Below are positions 17,472 to 27,513 of a stretch of DNA of 64,000 bases, one piece after another. The stretch covers positions 1-64,000 of the forward strand of contig NZ_FMYH01000003.1 in assembly GCF_900096585.1 (NCBI RefSeq), given 5' to 3'. The notes below the pieces were generated by a model that saw only the letters and a program-made list of their open reading frames with translations, ran no database searches and was not told the origin of the DNA. How positions within the stretch are numbered: the stretch's first letter is position 1; each line of letters opens with the position of its first letter. The stretch comes from Sanguibacter gelidistatuariae (GTDB lineage Bacteria > Actinomycetota > Actinomycetes > Actinomycetales > Cellulomonadaceae). The translations under genes and the position numbers were made by a program.

Positions 17472-18532
17472 CAGGCGCCCCCGGCCCCGCCCGGGTCGCG
17501 GTCCTCGGGCTGGGCCTGATCGGCGGGTCGGTGGCCCGACGGCTGCTCGACCGCGGCTGCGCGGTCGTCGGATGGGACCCGGACGGCGCGACCCGCGAGG
17601 CTGCGCGCACCCTCGGGATCGAGATCCTCACCGCGGTCCAGGACCTGGCCCGCGCCGACGCGGACCTCGTGGTCGTGGCTGTCCCGCTGCGCGCCGTCGA
17701 CCAGACCGCCGAGCTGCTCGCGGGCATCCTCGGGCCCCAGACGGTGGTGACGGACGTGGCCAGCGTGAAGGCGCCGGTCCGGTCCGCCATGGACCGCGTG
17801 GGCCTGGGCGCGCAGTACGTCGGCGCGCACCCGATGGCCGGGACCGAGCACAGCGGCTTCGACGCCTCGAGCGGTGACCTGCTGAGCGGCGTCCGGTGGG
17901 CGGTCACCCTCGACGAGGCGACCTCCGAGCGGGCGTTCCTCATGGTCGCGGCGCTGATCACAGGCGCCTTCGACGGGGTCGTCTTCCCCCTCACCGACGA
18001 CGTGCACGACGAGGCTGCGGCGCTGATCAGCCACGTCCCCCACGTCGTGGCGACCGAGCTGCTCAACCTCGTGGCCCATGCGGAGATCCGTCCGGTCGCG
18101 GTGGGCCTGGCCGCCGGGAGCTTCCGGGACGGCACCCGCGTCGCCCGCACCACCCCACGACGCACGCAGGCGATGGTCACCGACAATGCGGCCTGGGTCG
18201 CGCCCGTGCTACGCCGCGCGATCGCGGACCTCACCCGCCTCGCGCAGTCGCTCGAGTCGAACGGACCGACCGATGAGTTCTTCGACCGCGCGGACCTCCT
18301 GCGTGACGACGGCGATGGCGGCTCCGCCACGAACGGCCGCACGGCCGCCGGCACTGACACCGAACTCACCACGAACAGCGAGTCCGAGCCCGAGTCGGAG
18401 TCTGTGCGGACCATCCGCCTGGCGGACCTGCCCAGCTGGCAGCGTGAGCTGACCCGCCTGGGTGCGCTCGGCGCCCGCGTGCTAGAGGCCGACCCGATTC
18501 GAGGCACCGTGCTCGTCGTAGCGCCAAACTGA
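17468..18532 (+). CDS. tyrA: prephenate dehydrogenase
   Basis: NAD-dependent oxidative decarboxylation of prephenate towards tyrosine. The 354-residue protein has the Rossmann glycine motif VAVLGLGLIGGSVARRLLDR, then TDVASVK and GAHPMAGTEHSGF, the substrate-binding histidine region of the family. The helical dimerisation domain follows, with HVPHVVATELL and the FRDGTRVARTTPR region. ATG 17468 overlaps the pheA stop. A low-complexity linker (about 280-310) precedes a short C-terminal strand region (TIRLADLPSWQREL...) that is not part of the core. With pheA it splits prephenate between Phe and Tyr. Confidence 0.92.
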   Translation: MTGAPGPARVAVLGLGLIGGSVARRLLDRGCAVVGWDPDGATREAARTLGIEILTAVQDLARADADLVVVAVPLRAVDQTAELLAGILGPQTVVTDVASVKAPVRSAMDRVGLGAQYVGAHPMAGTEHSGFDASSGDLLSGVRWAVTLDEATSERAFLMVAALITGAFDGVVFPLTDDVHDEAAALISHVPHVVATELLNLVAHAEIRPVAVGLAAGSFRDGTRVARTTPRRTQAMVTDNAAWVAPVLRRAIADLTRLAQSLESNGPTDEFFDRADLLRDDGDGGSATNGRTAAGTDTELTTNSESEPESESVRTIRLADLPSWQRELTRLGALGARVLEADPIRGTVLVVAPN

Positions 18533-18533
18533 G

Positions 18534-18646
18534 CCCGCTCTGTATCGGCCGAACTCGTAGATCGCGCGCCGAGCTCGTGAGAGAGGACCGTTTCTCGGGC
18601 TCGTAGGCCGGTAGCTCACGAGTTCGATGACCCGATCACGAGCGGG
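18534..18646. repeat. nested intergenic palindrome, copy 1
   Basis: Outer arms CCCGCTC (18534-18540) and GAGCGGG (18640-18646). Inner arms CGAGCTCGTGAG (18570-18581) and CTCACGAGTTCG (18615-18626) are complementary at 11 of 12 positions. A further CGAACTCGTAGATCG lies between the outer and inner left arms. It shares layout and the core word GAACTCGTGAGC/GCTCACGAGTTC with the element at 36352-36454. It lies between convergent genes and can serve both as terminator. Confidence 0.6.
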
Positions 18647-18902
18647 GGCGTCGCCGCGGGGGAGCCGGCGGGATCGGCTTGCCCGTCGCGATCTCGTCCC
18701 CGGGGACGTCGACCAGGCCGGTCCGGGTCTCGAGCCGGACGCCGTCCGGCGTGACCTCCAGGACCGTGCCCAGCAGGTCTGTGAACAGATGCGACGAACC
18801 CGCAGGAAGGGTCCTGCGGATCATCACCCGGGTGCCCGGAGCCCAGGCGAGCCAGGGCGGGGAGGATGGCTGCGGATCGGGTGCGGATGTTAGATAGTTC
18901 AC
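18636..18902 (-). CDS. small SH3-like/beta-barrel protein (domain usually attached to GNAT acetyltransferases)
   Basis: An 88-residue protein read from GTG 18902 with GAGG at 5-bp spacing. After a short N terminus (MNYLTSAPDPQPSSPPWL) it has a compact beta pattern: GTRVMIRRTLPAGSSHLFTD, LLGTVLEVTPDGVRLETRTG, LVDVPGDEIATGKPIPP, and a basic end. In many Actinobacteria a very similar stretch forms the N terminus of a GNAT acetyltransferase encoded beside fdxA. Here the acetyltransferase part is absent and the gene stops at 18636 inside a palindrome. It is divergent from fdxA. Function unknown. Confidence 0.7.
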   Translation of the reverse strand: MNYLTSAPDPQPSSPPWLAWAPGTRVMIRRTLPAGSSHLFTDLLGTVLEVTPDGVRLETRTGLVDVPGDEIATGKPIPPAPPRRRPRS

Positions 18903-19025
18903 AGGACCTCGAGTAGTCACAGGGTGGGCACCTAGATCGTGCGCACGCAATCTAGGCGATACTAGAGTCCCATGCCGTTCGGCGTGGGAAGTCGTCTGGA
19001 CTCGCCCTCCGGGAAGGACCACGAA

Positions 19026-19343
19026 GTGACCTACGTGATCGCTCAGCCTTGTGTCGATGTCAAGGACAAGGCGTGCATCGAAGAGTGTCCCGTGGACTGC
19101 ATCTATGAGGGCAAACGATCCCTGTACATCCACCCGGACGAGTGCGTCGACTGCGGCGCCTGCGAGCCGGTGTGCCCGGTCGAGGCCATCTACTACGAGG
19201 ACGACGTCCCCGAGGAGTGGTCGGAGTACTACAAGGCGAACGTCGAGTTCTTCGACGACCTCGGCTCCCCGGGCGGCGCCGCGAAGATGGGCATGATCGA
19301 CAAGGATCACCCGATCATCGCCGTGCTTCCCCCGCAGGCCTGA
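19026..19343 (+). CDS. fdxA: ferredoxin, 7Fe [3Fe-4S][4Fe-4S] type
   Basis: Small soluble electron carrier of 105 residues. Cysteines fall at 9, 17, 21 and 25 (QPCVDVKDKACIEECPVDC) and at 40, 43, 46 and 50 (DECVDCGACEPVCP), the spacing of seven-iron ferredoxins of the FdxA class. The long acidic C terminus ending HPIIAVLPPQA is typical of actinobacterial members. GTG 19026 follows GGAAGGA by 8 bp. dapC follows after 13 bp, a conserved pairing in Actinobacteria. In mycobacteria fdxA responds to hypoxia and acid; regulation here is not visible. Confidence 0.95.
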   Translation: MTYVIAQPCVDVKDKACIEECPVDCIYEGKRSLYIHPDECVDCGACEPVCPVEAIYYEDDVPEEWSEYYKANVEFFDDLGSPGGAAKMGMIDKDHPIIAVLPPQA

Positions 19344-19356
19344 CGGCGCCCGCCCC

Positions 19357-20526
19357 GTGGGTTTTGCCGACCTGAGCGACCTCGTCTTTCCGTGGGACAC
19401 GCTGGTCCCCGCCGCTCGGCGCGCGCGGTCCCACCCGGACGGGATCGTCGACCTCTCCGTGGGGACCCCCGTCGACCCGACGCCGGAGATCATCCAGCGT
19501 GCGCTCGCCGGCGCGGGCGACTCCCACGGCTACCCCACGACCCACGGGACGACCGCGCTGCGCGAAGCCGTCGCCGGCTGGTTCGACCGGCGACGCGGCG
19601 TGCCCGGCCTCGACCCGGCCGCGGTCCTACCGACCATCGGCTCCAAGGAGCTGGTCGGCCTGCTCCCGTCCCTGCTCTCCCTGGGCCCCGGCGACACGGT
19701 CGTGCACCCCGCGATCGCCTACCCGACGTACGACGTCGGCGCGCGCCTCGCGGGGGCGACCCCGCTCCCGGCGACGCGGGTCGGCGACTGGGCGGACCGC
19801 CCCGACGTCAAGCTCGTCTGGGTGAACTCCCCGGCTAACCCCACCGGTGCGGTGCTCTCAATCGACGAGCTCACCGAGATCGTCGCGGCCGCGCGCAAGA
19901 TCGGCGCGATCGTCGTCAGCGACGAGTGCTACGCCGAGCTGGCCTGGGACGAGAGCTGGGTGAGCTCCGGCGTACCGAGCATCCTCGACCCACGGGTCAA
20001 CGGCGGCTCCCACGAGGGTCTGCTCGCCGCCTACTCCCTGTCCAAGCAGTCCAACCTCGCCGGATACCGGGCCGCCTTCGTCGCGGGGGATGGCGCCCTG
20101 GTCGGACGGCTGCTCGAGCTGCGCAAGCACCTCGGCATGATCGTGCCCGCCCCCGTGCAGGCTGCGATGACCGTCGCACTGACCGACGACGCGCACGTCG
20201 CTGCCCAGCGGGAGATCTACCGACGCCGCCGCGAGATCATGCTGGCTGCCCTCCACGGGGCCGGGATGGTTGTGGACCACTCCCAGGCCGGGCTGTACCT
20301 GTGGACCCGCCCCGCGGAGTTGGCAGCGGCGTCCGCAGCGGACAGTGCCGCGGATCCTGCTGAGCGCCCCGGCGCGTGGGCGACCGTCGAATCCTTCGCC
20401 GAGCGGGGGATCCTCGTCGCACCGGGGACGTTCTACGGGGCCGCGGGGGCCGGGCACGTGCGCGTGGCCCTGACGGCCACCGACGAGCGCATCGAGGCCG
20501 CGGCGGCACGCCTGGCGGAGACATGA
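19357..20526 (+). CDS. dapC: succinyldiaminopimelate transaminase DapC
   Basis: PLP-dependent class I/II aminotransferase giving N-succinyl-LL-diaminopimelate in the lysine/peptidoglycan pathway. The 389 residues open GFADLSDLVFPWDTLVPAAR, typical of actinobacterial DapC. The PLP fold shows NSPANPTGAVL, VVSDECYAELAWD and the lysine motif SLSKQSNLAGYRAAF. The C-terminal VRVALTATDERIEAAAARL binds the substrate carboxylate through its arginine. GTG 19357 starts 13 bp after fdxA, so the two are probably one transcript. dapD and dapE lie 3-5 kb downstream beyond gltA. Confidence 0.92.
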   Translation: MGFADLSDLVFPWDTLVPAARRARSHPDGIVDLSVGTPVDPTPEIIQRALAGAGDSHGYPTTHGTTALREAVAGWFDRRRGVPGLDPAAVLPTIGSKELVGLLPSLLSLGPGDTVVHPAIAYPTYDVGARLAGATPLPATRVGDWADRPDVKLVWVNSPANPTGAVLSIDELTEIVAAARKIGAIVVSDECYAELAWDESWVSSGVPSILDPRVNGGSHEGLLAAYSLSKQSNLAGYRAAFVAGDGALVGRLLELRKHLGMIVPAPVQAAMTVALTDDAHVAAQREIYRRRREIMLAALHGAGMVVDHSQAGLYLWTRPAELAAASAADSAADPAERPGAWATVESFAERGILVAPGTFYGAAGAGHVRVALTATDERIEAAAARLAET

Positions 20527-20571
20527 GCCCCTCATGACCCCTTGCACTGTGTCCTGGATCACTTCACAACT

Positions 20572-20585
20572 GGGCCTTTAGGCCC
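20572..20585 (+). terminator. weak hairpin after dapC
   Basis: GGGCC-TTTA-GGCCC, a 5-bp stem, 46 bp after the dapC stop. It is small and could instead belong to the gltA leader. The rest of the 220-bp spacer up to gltA (20527-20749) holds no feature I recognise, though it should contain the gltA promoter. Confidence 0.3.
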
Positions 20586-20749
20586 TTCACGAATTGGGCA
20601 CCTGCGCGTGGGGCAGGTACCGTCGACTAGGGCCAGCGTCGTCCTCCGCGAGGACTGACTCAGGCGCTCCGCGGCGCTTAACAGAGCGTCGACATGGCAG
20701 GAGCACCGCTCCACCCGACCAGGGTGCGAAGTGCAGCAGGAAGGAAGAC

Positions 20750-22048
<1,299 letters not shown>

Positions 22049-22066
22049 CAGCCCGCTGATCTGGGC

Positions 22067-23044
22067 CTACCGGACGGCGAGGGTGAGCAGCACGCTGGAC
22101 TCTGCCAGCGTGGGTGCACCCTCGCCGTCCGACGTCTCTGCGCCGATCTGGTCGGTCGACCACGTGCCGTCGTCGCGTGACCACACGTGTCCGCCGACCG
22201 TCACCGACTCCACGCCGGTGGCCTGCGCCGAGGCCACACCCCACTGGGCGAGGGCCCACGCGAGCCGGCCCACGTCGTCGGACGTGGGGGCCAGCGAGGT
22301 GACGTCGACGACGATCGAGGCGGCTCCCTGCTCGGTGATCGCCAGGTCGCCGAAGTCGCGGGCGACACGCTCGCTCAGGGTGGCGCGGGCGGACGCGATC
22401 GCGGCTGGGTCGCCCGCGGCGACCGGATCTGCCTCGGTCAACGTGCACACGACGCTCGCCTGGTTCTGCCCGGTGAGGCCGGCCGCCCACGCCCGGGAGC
22501 GGACCTCGTGCTGGGCGTAGGCGTCCGGGAAGCCGGAGCGTTGGACGGCCTGGGCGGCCTCGGTCACAGGCAGCTCGGTGTACCCGGGCACCTTCTCCAG
22601 GCCGTCGAAGAACGCATTCGTGGAGAAGACCGGGTCCATGATCTCCTCGACCGTGCCCCAGCCCTGGGACGTTCGCTGCTGGAACAGGCCAACGGAGTCA
22701 CGGTCGCCGTAGTCGATGTTGACCAGCTTCGACTCCTGCAGAGCCGTGGCCAGGGCGATCGTCGCCGCCCGCGCGGGCATCTCGCGGCGCAGCGACACAG
22801 CGGTGATCAGCGCGGCGTTGTCGGCCTGGGCGGGGGAGAGCCGCCACGTGGCGCCGTCGAGGGCCGCCGTGCAGTCCTGGCGGGGCGCGGCCTGCGGGGT
22901 GGTCTGCTGGAGCAGCAGCACGACCCCGCCGACCGCGACCGCTACGACGACCACGCCCGCTCCCGCGGTGCGCAGCGCGCGTCGTCGGGCATTGCGGGCA
23001 GAGCGGACCGAACGGGCAGAGCGAGCCGAGCGGGCATGGGGCAC
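22067..23044 (-). CDS. membrane-anchored lysozyme-fold-like protein
   Basis: A 325-residue protein with a basic Arg-Ser-Ala repeat at its N terminus (ARSARSARSVRSARNARRR), one membrane helix (about 26-45) and an extracytoplasmic domain. Residues ATALQESKLVNIDYGDRDSV followed by GLFQQRTSQGWG recall the catalytic glutamate and G-L-x-Q of lytic transglycosylases, so a cell-wall role is plausible. The family is usually left as hypothetical in Actinobacteria. The C-terminal 100 residues form a second alpha/beta domain. GTG 23044 lies 7 bp after the dapD stop, so the gene is probably co-transcribed with dapD. An ATG at 23098 inside dapD is the alternative. Confidence 0.65.
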   Translation of the reverse strand: MPHARSARSARSVRSARNARRRALRTAGAGVVVVAVAVGGVVLLLQQTTPQAAPRQDCTAALDGATWRLSPAQADNAALITAVSLRREMPARAATIALATALQESKLVNIDYGDRDSVGLFQQRTSQGWGTVEEIMDPVFSTNAFFDGLEKVPGYTELPVTEAAQAVQRSGFPDAYAQHEVRSRAWAAGLTGQNQASVVCTLTEADPVAAGDPAAIASARATLSERVARDFGDLAITEQGAASIVVDVTSLAPTSDDVGRLAWALAQWGVASAQATGVESVTVGGHVWSRDDGTWSTDQIGAETSDGEGAPTLAESSVLLTLAVR

Positions 23045-23051
23045 GGCGGTC

Positions 23052-24026
23052 TCAGTTCGCGTGCAGCGCTGCGTTGAGCTCGATGCCGACGCCCGCACGG
23101 GAGACCGCCTCGACGCCCCCTGTGAGTGAGTTGCGGCGGAAGAGCAGGTTGTTCTGGCCGGAGAGCTCGCGGGCCTTGACCACGCGCGGCGCCGAGCCGT
23201 CGGCGCCCGAGCCGACGAGCGTGACCTTGGTGCCCGCGGTCACGTACAGCCCGGACTCCACGATGCAGTCGTCGCCCAGCACGATCCCCAGGCCTGCGTT
23301 GGCGCCGAGCAGTGACCGCTGACCGATCGAGATGACCTCGCGGCCGCCCCCCGAGAGCGTCCCCATGATCGACGCGCCGCCACCGATGTCGGTCCCGTCG
23401 CCGACGACGACACCCGCGGACACCCGGCCCTCGACCATCGAGGTGCCGAGCGTGCCGGCATTGAAGTTCACGAAGCCCTCGTGCATGACGGTCGTGCCCG
23501 GGGCGAGGTGCGCGCCCAGGCGCACCCGGTCGGCATCGGCGACCCGCACGCCCGGGGGGACGACGTAGTCGACCATGCGGGGGAACTTGTCGACGCTGAG
23601 CACCGTGACCGGGCCGCGGGCCCGCAGCCGCAGCCGGGTGGCCTCGAAGTCGTCGACCGCGCACGGGCCGTGGTTGGTCCACACGACGTTGGCGAGGACA
23701 CCGAACATCCCGTCGAGGTTCTGCTCGTGGGGTGCCACGAGGCAGTGCGAGAGCAGGTGCAGGCGCAGGTAGGCATCCGCGGCGTCGGCGGGCGCCTCGT
23801 CGAGGTCGATCTCGGTGCGCACGACGACGAGCTCGACCGCGCGAGCGTCGTCGCGGCCGGCCAGAGCCGCGAGATCGGACGGGGCGGCTGAGTTGTCGGT
23901 GCCCTCAGGGGCGTCGGTGGCGCGGCCGAGGGACGGGTGGGGGTACCAGACGTCCAGGGTGGTTCCGGACGTGGTCACGGTGGCTAGGCCGAAAGCCCAG
24001 GCCGTGCGCGGCGTGGAAGAAGTCAT
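23052..24026 (-). CDS. dapD: tetrahydrodipicolinate N-succinyltransferase DapD
   Basis: Transfers succinyl from succinyl-CoA to tetrahydrodipicolinate in lysine synthesis. The 324-residue protein has the left-handed beta-helix hexapeptide pattern ([60 protein letters not shown]), with the GTSMVEGR and GANAGLGI blocks of the actinobacterial class. The start is ATG 24026 ([17 protein letters not shown]). It is divergent from dapE across 105 bp, so both succinylase-pathway genes are controlled from one short region. Confidence 0.93.
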   Translation of the reverse strand: MTSSTPRTAWAFGLATVTTSGTTLDVWYPHPSLGRATDAPEGTDNSAAPSDLAALAGRDDARAVELVVVRTEIDLDEAPADAADAYLRLHLLSHCLVAPHEQNLDGMFGVLANVVWTNHGPCAVDDFEATRLRLRARGPVTVLSVDKFPRMVDYVVPPGVRVADADRVRLGAHLAPGTTVMHEGFVNFNAGTLGTSMVEGRVSAGVVVGDGTDIGGGASIMGTLSGGGREVISIGQRSLLGANAGLGIVLGDDCIVESGLYVTAGTKVTLVGSGADGSAPRVVKARELSGQNNLLFRRNSLTGGVEAVSRAGVGIELNAALHAN

Positions 24027-24131
24027 GCGGCCAAACCTATCGCGAGAGCCGGCCGACGGGGGTTGTGGGATTGACCAAAGTGCGGTGTTCTCGGTTGGTA
24101 TCACCGCCGATCAGCGCGGTATGGTCGCAAG
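24027..24131. promoter_or_regulatory. dapD-dapE divergent promoter region
   Basis: A 105-bp spacer between the diverging starts. TTGACC at 24071-24076 is a reasonable -35 for dapE, with TGGTAT (24096-24101) as a loosely spaced -10. No lysine riboswitch or palindromic operator is seen. Confidence 0.35.
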
Positions 24132-25286
24132 GTGCCCGCCTACGAGAGTCCTGCCGAGTCCGCCCAGCCCACAGCGACGGGAGGTGAGGGCGTACCGGTC
24201 GTGCACCCGCTCGAGCTGACCTCCGGCGTCGTGAAGCTGACCCGGACGCTGTGCGACGTGCCGTCGGTGAGCGGGGACGAGTCCCTCATCGCCGACCTCA
24301 TCGAGACCGCGCTGCGCGAGCTCGGGCACCTCGAGGTGGTGCGCAACGCCAACGCGATCGTGGCCCGGACGACGCTCGGGCGGGCCCAGCGGGTGGTCGT
24401 GGCCGGCCACATCGACACCGTCCCGATCGCGAACAACCTCCCGGTGCGGGTGGTCGGCGAGGGGGCCTACCGCGAGCTCTGGGGTCGCGGGACGGTCGAC
24501 ATGAAGGGCGGCGTGGCCGTCCAGCTCGCCCTCGCGGCCGAGCTGGTCGCACCGACCCGGGACGTCACCTGGGTGTTCTACGACAACGAAGAGGTCGCTT
24601 CGACCCTCAACGGGCTGGGCCGGCTCTCCCGCGAGGCACCCGAGCTGCTGCACGCCGACTTCGCGGTCCTGTGCGAGCCGACGGCCGCCGGCATCGAGGG
24701 TGGCTGCAACGGGACCGTGCGCGTGCACGTGCGGGTCCCGGGGGAGACCGCGCACTCGGCGCGATCCTGGATGGGCACGAACGCCATCCACGCCGCGAGC
24801 GAGGTGCTCAACCGCCTCGCCGCCTACCAGCCGGCGTCGATCGAGGTGGACGGGCTGGTCTACCGCGAGGGGATGAACGCCGTCGGCATCCGCGGCGGGG
24901 TGGCCGGCAACGTCATCCCGGACGAGTGCGTTGTCACCGTGAACTTCCGCTTCGCCCCCTCCCGCTCTGTTGCGGAGGCGGTGGACCACGTCCGCTCGCT
25001 GTTCCACGGCTTCGAGGTCACAGTCGACGACGCGGCCCCGGGCGCCCGCCCCGGCCTCGATGCGCCCCTGGCCGCGGAGTTCACCGAGGCGGTGCTCGCG
25101 CTGACCGGCGGGGTGCCCGCACCCAAATACGGTTGGACCGACGTCGCGCGCTTCGCCGAGCTGGGGATACCCGCGGTGAACTTCGGCCCCGGCGACCCGC
25201 TCCTGGCCCACAAGGACAACGAGCACTGCCCCGCGTCCCAGATCGAGATCTGCTACACAGCCCTCCGCGCCTGGCTCACGGCGTGA
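24132..25286 (+). CDS. dapE: succinyl-diaminopimelate desuccinylase DapE
   Basis: M20-family zinc hydrolase that removes succinate from N-succinyl-LL-diaminopimelate. Metal and catalytic residues are recognisable in VVVAGHIDTVP (His-x-Asp), WGRGTVDMKGGVA (bridging Asp), FYDNEEVAS (Glu-Glu pair), LCEPTAAGIEGGCNG and the last histidine in PLLAHKDNEHC. The lid/dimerisation domain begins GTVRVHVRVPGETAHSARSW. GTG 24132 gives 384 residues; there is no strong ribosome-binding site. The gene is followed by a hairpin at 25324-25389. Confidence 0.93.
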   Translation: MPAYESPAESAQPTATGGEGVPVVHPLELTSGVVKLTRTLCDVPSVSGDESLIADLIETALRELGHLEVVRNANAIVARTTLGRAQRVVVAGHIDTVPIANNLPVRVVGEGAYRELWGRGTVDMKGGVAVQLALAAELVAPTRDVTWVFYDNEEVASTLNGLGRLSREAPELLHADFAVLCEPTAAGIEGGCNGTVRVHVRVPGETAHSARSWMGTNAIHAASEVLNRLAAYQPASIEVDGLVYREGMNAVGIRGGVAGNVIPDECVVTVNFRFAPSRSVAEAVDHVRSLFHGFEVTVDDAAPGARPGLDAPLAAEFTEAVLALTGGVPAPKYGWTDVARFAELGIPAVNFGPGDPLLAHKDNEHCPASQIEICYTALRAWLTA

Positions 25287-25323
25287 CCCCACCCGCCCCC
25301 CGCCCCCACTCGTCCCGGTCCCT

Positions 25324-25389
25324 CCGCTGAGTGCACGATTTTGTACGCGACACGCCGGGGCGACACGCGTATTTTCGTGCACTCAGCGG
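25324..25389. repeat. two-part intergenic hairpin (likely dispersed repeat and terminator)
   Basis: Perfect 15-bp arms CCGCTGAGTGCACGA (25324-25338) and TCGTGCACTCAGCGG (25375-25389) are followed inward by a T-rich mismatch. A second 6-bp stem TACGCG/CGCGTA (25344-25349 and 25366-25371) surrounds a loop with two copies of GCGACACG. It lies between dapE and the next gene and would terminate dapE. Confidence 0.65.
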
Positions 25390-25427
25390 GGGCGGGGCGG
25401 GGTGGGTGAGAGGTTAGGCTCGGGAGC

Positions 25428-26233
<806 letters not shown>

Positions 26234-26237
<4 letters not shown>

Positions 26238-27205
26238 GCCTGCCAGATTCGCCACTGAGCCAAGGCCAAGGCCAAGGCCGAGGCCCGGTCCCGCACCGTG
26301 CGCCGCCGCTCGTGCTGCGCGGCCGGCAGGTGGGCGCCGCCGCCCCGGCGATCATGGCGATCGTCAATCGCACGACCGACTCCTTCTACGCCGGGGCCCG
26401 CCAGTTCGACGACGGCGCGGCCCTCGCGGCCGTCGAGCTCGCCCTCACCGAGGGGGCCGAGATCGTCGACATCGGGGGAGTGCGCGCGGGAACTGGACCC
26501 GAGGTGACTTCAGCCGAGGAGATCCGTCGGATCGTGCCCTTCGTGGAACGAGTCCGCGCGGAGTTCCCCGAGCTGCTGGTCAGCGTCGACACCTGGCGCT
26601 CGGAGGTGGCCCGAGAGGCCGTCGGCGTGGGCGCCGACCTGCTCAACGACACCTGGGCCGGGCACGACCCGACCCTCGTCGAGGTCGCGGGCGAGCTCGG
26701 CGTCGGCGTCGTGTGCTCCCACACCGGTGGCGCGGCGCCTCGCACCGACCCGTTCAGGGTGAGCTACCCGCTCGCCCCGGGCAGCCCCGCCGGGACCGAC
26801 CCGCGCGACGGCGTCATCCAGTCTGTCCTGGCCACTCTCGCAGCGGCAGCCCAGCGGGCGCTCGACTGCGGGGTCGCCCGCGAGTCGATCCTCGTCGACC
26901 CGACCCACGACTTCGGCAAGAACACGTGGCACTCTCTGCACCTCGTGCGCAGCACCGGCCGGCTGGTGGACCTCGGGTTCCCGGTCCTCATGGCGCTGTC
27001 CCGCAAGGACTTCGTCGGGGAGACCCTGGACCTGCCCGCCGACGAACGGCTCGAAGGGACGCTCGCCGCGACGGCCGTAGCCGCCTGGCTCGGCGCGGCG
27101 GTCTTCCGCGCGCACGACGTCCGCTCGACCCGACGGGTGCTCGACATGACCGCGGCGATCCGCTCAGACCTGGCCCCCGCACGGGTGCTCCGGGGTATCG
27201 AATGA
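26234..27205 (+). CDS. folP: dihydropteroate synthase-family protein (actinobacterial FolP2-like)
   Basis: TIM-barrel pterin-binding enzyme of 323 residues. Blocks are PAIMAIVNRTTDSFYAGARQ (MGI(V)N-x-T-x-DSF), GAEIVDIGGVRAGTGPEVTS, LVSVDTWRSEVAREAVGVGA, LLNDTWAGHDP and the final VFRAHDV. It reads VRAGTG where the primary enzyme has ESTRPG, as in the second, FolP2-type, actinobacterial copy, whose folate activity has been questioned. The start GTG 26234 overlaps the LOG gene. Residues 9-15 come from a hexanucleotide repeat (SQGQGQGRG). The neighbourhood (dapE, LOG gene) is the usual one for the second copy. Confidence 0.82.
26260..26283 (+). repeat. hexanucleotide tandem repeat near the folP start
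   Basis: Three CCAAGG units and one CCGAGG in a row within the first 17 codons of folP, encoding alternating Gln-Gly. Units are 6 bp, so changes in copy number would keep the frame. Confidence 0.7.
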
Positions 27206-27343
27206 CCATCTGCGGCGCCTGGTGACCTGAATATTCGTCCCAGGAACGTGTTCTCGGCGAGCGAGGGCGCAGGTCACACCTGGGGTGAACTAGAATATGG
27301 GCTGAAGACTGACGGCGGTATCGACGGAAATGGAGAGCCACCA

Positions 27344-27511
27344 ATGGCTGCGATGAAGCCCCGGACGGGTGATGGCCCACTCGAGGTCACGAAGGAAGGC
27401 CGCGGAATCGTCATGCGGGTTCCGCTCGAGGGCGGTGGCCGCCTCGTGGTCGAGCTCAATGCCGTCGAGGCGAGCGAGCTGGGCGAGGCGCTGCAGGCGG
27501 TCGTGGGCTGA
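27344..27511 (+). CDS. DUF3117 small conserved protein
   Basis: A 55-residue protein that is almost invariant across Actinobacteria: MAAMKPRTGDGPLEVTKEGR then GIVMRVPLEGGGRLVVEL. Function unknown. ATG 27344 follows GGAGAG at 6-bp spacing. It is transcribed just ahead of pepA (2 bp between stop and the pepA start), so the two are co-expressed. The 137-bp upstream spacer contains TAGAAT around 27292 as a possible -10. Confidence 0.92.
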   Translation: MAAMKPRTGDGPLEVTKEGRGIVMRVPLEGGGRLVVELNAVEASELGEALQAVVG

Positions 27512-27513
27512 CC

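Noticed and set aside
20527-20749. Riboswitch or small RNA in the gltA leader
   Set aside because: No known riboswitch core or strong structured element was found; only a short 5-bp hairpin.
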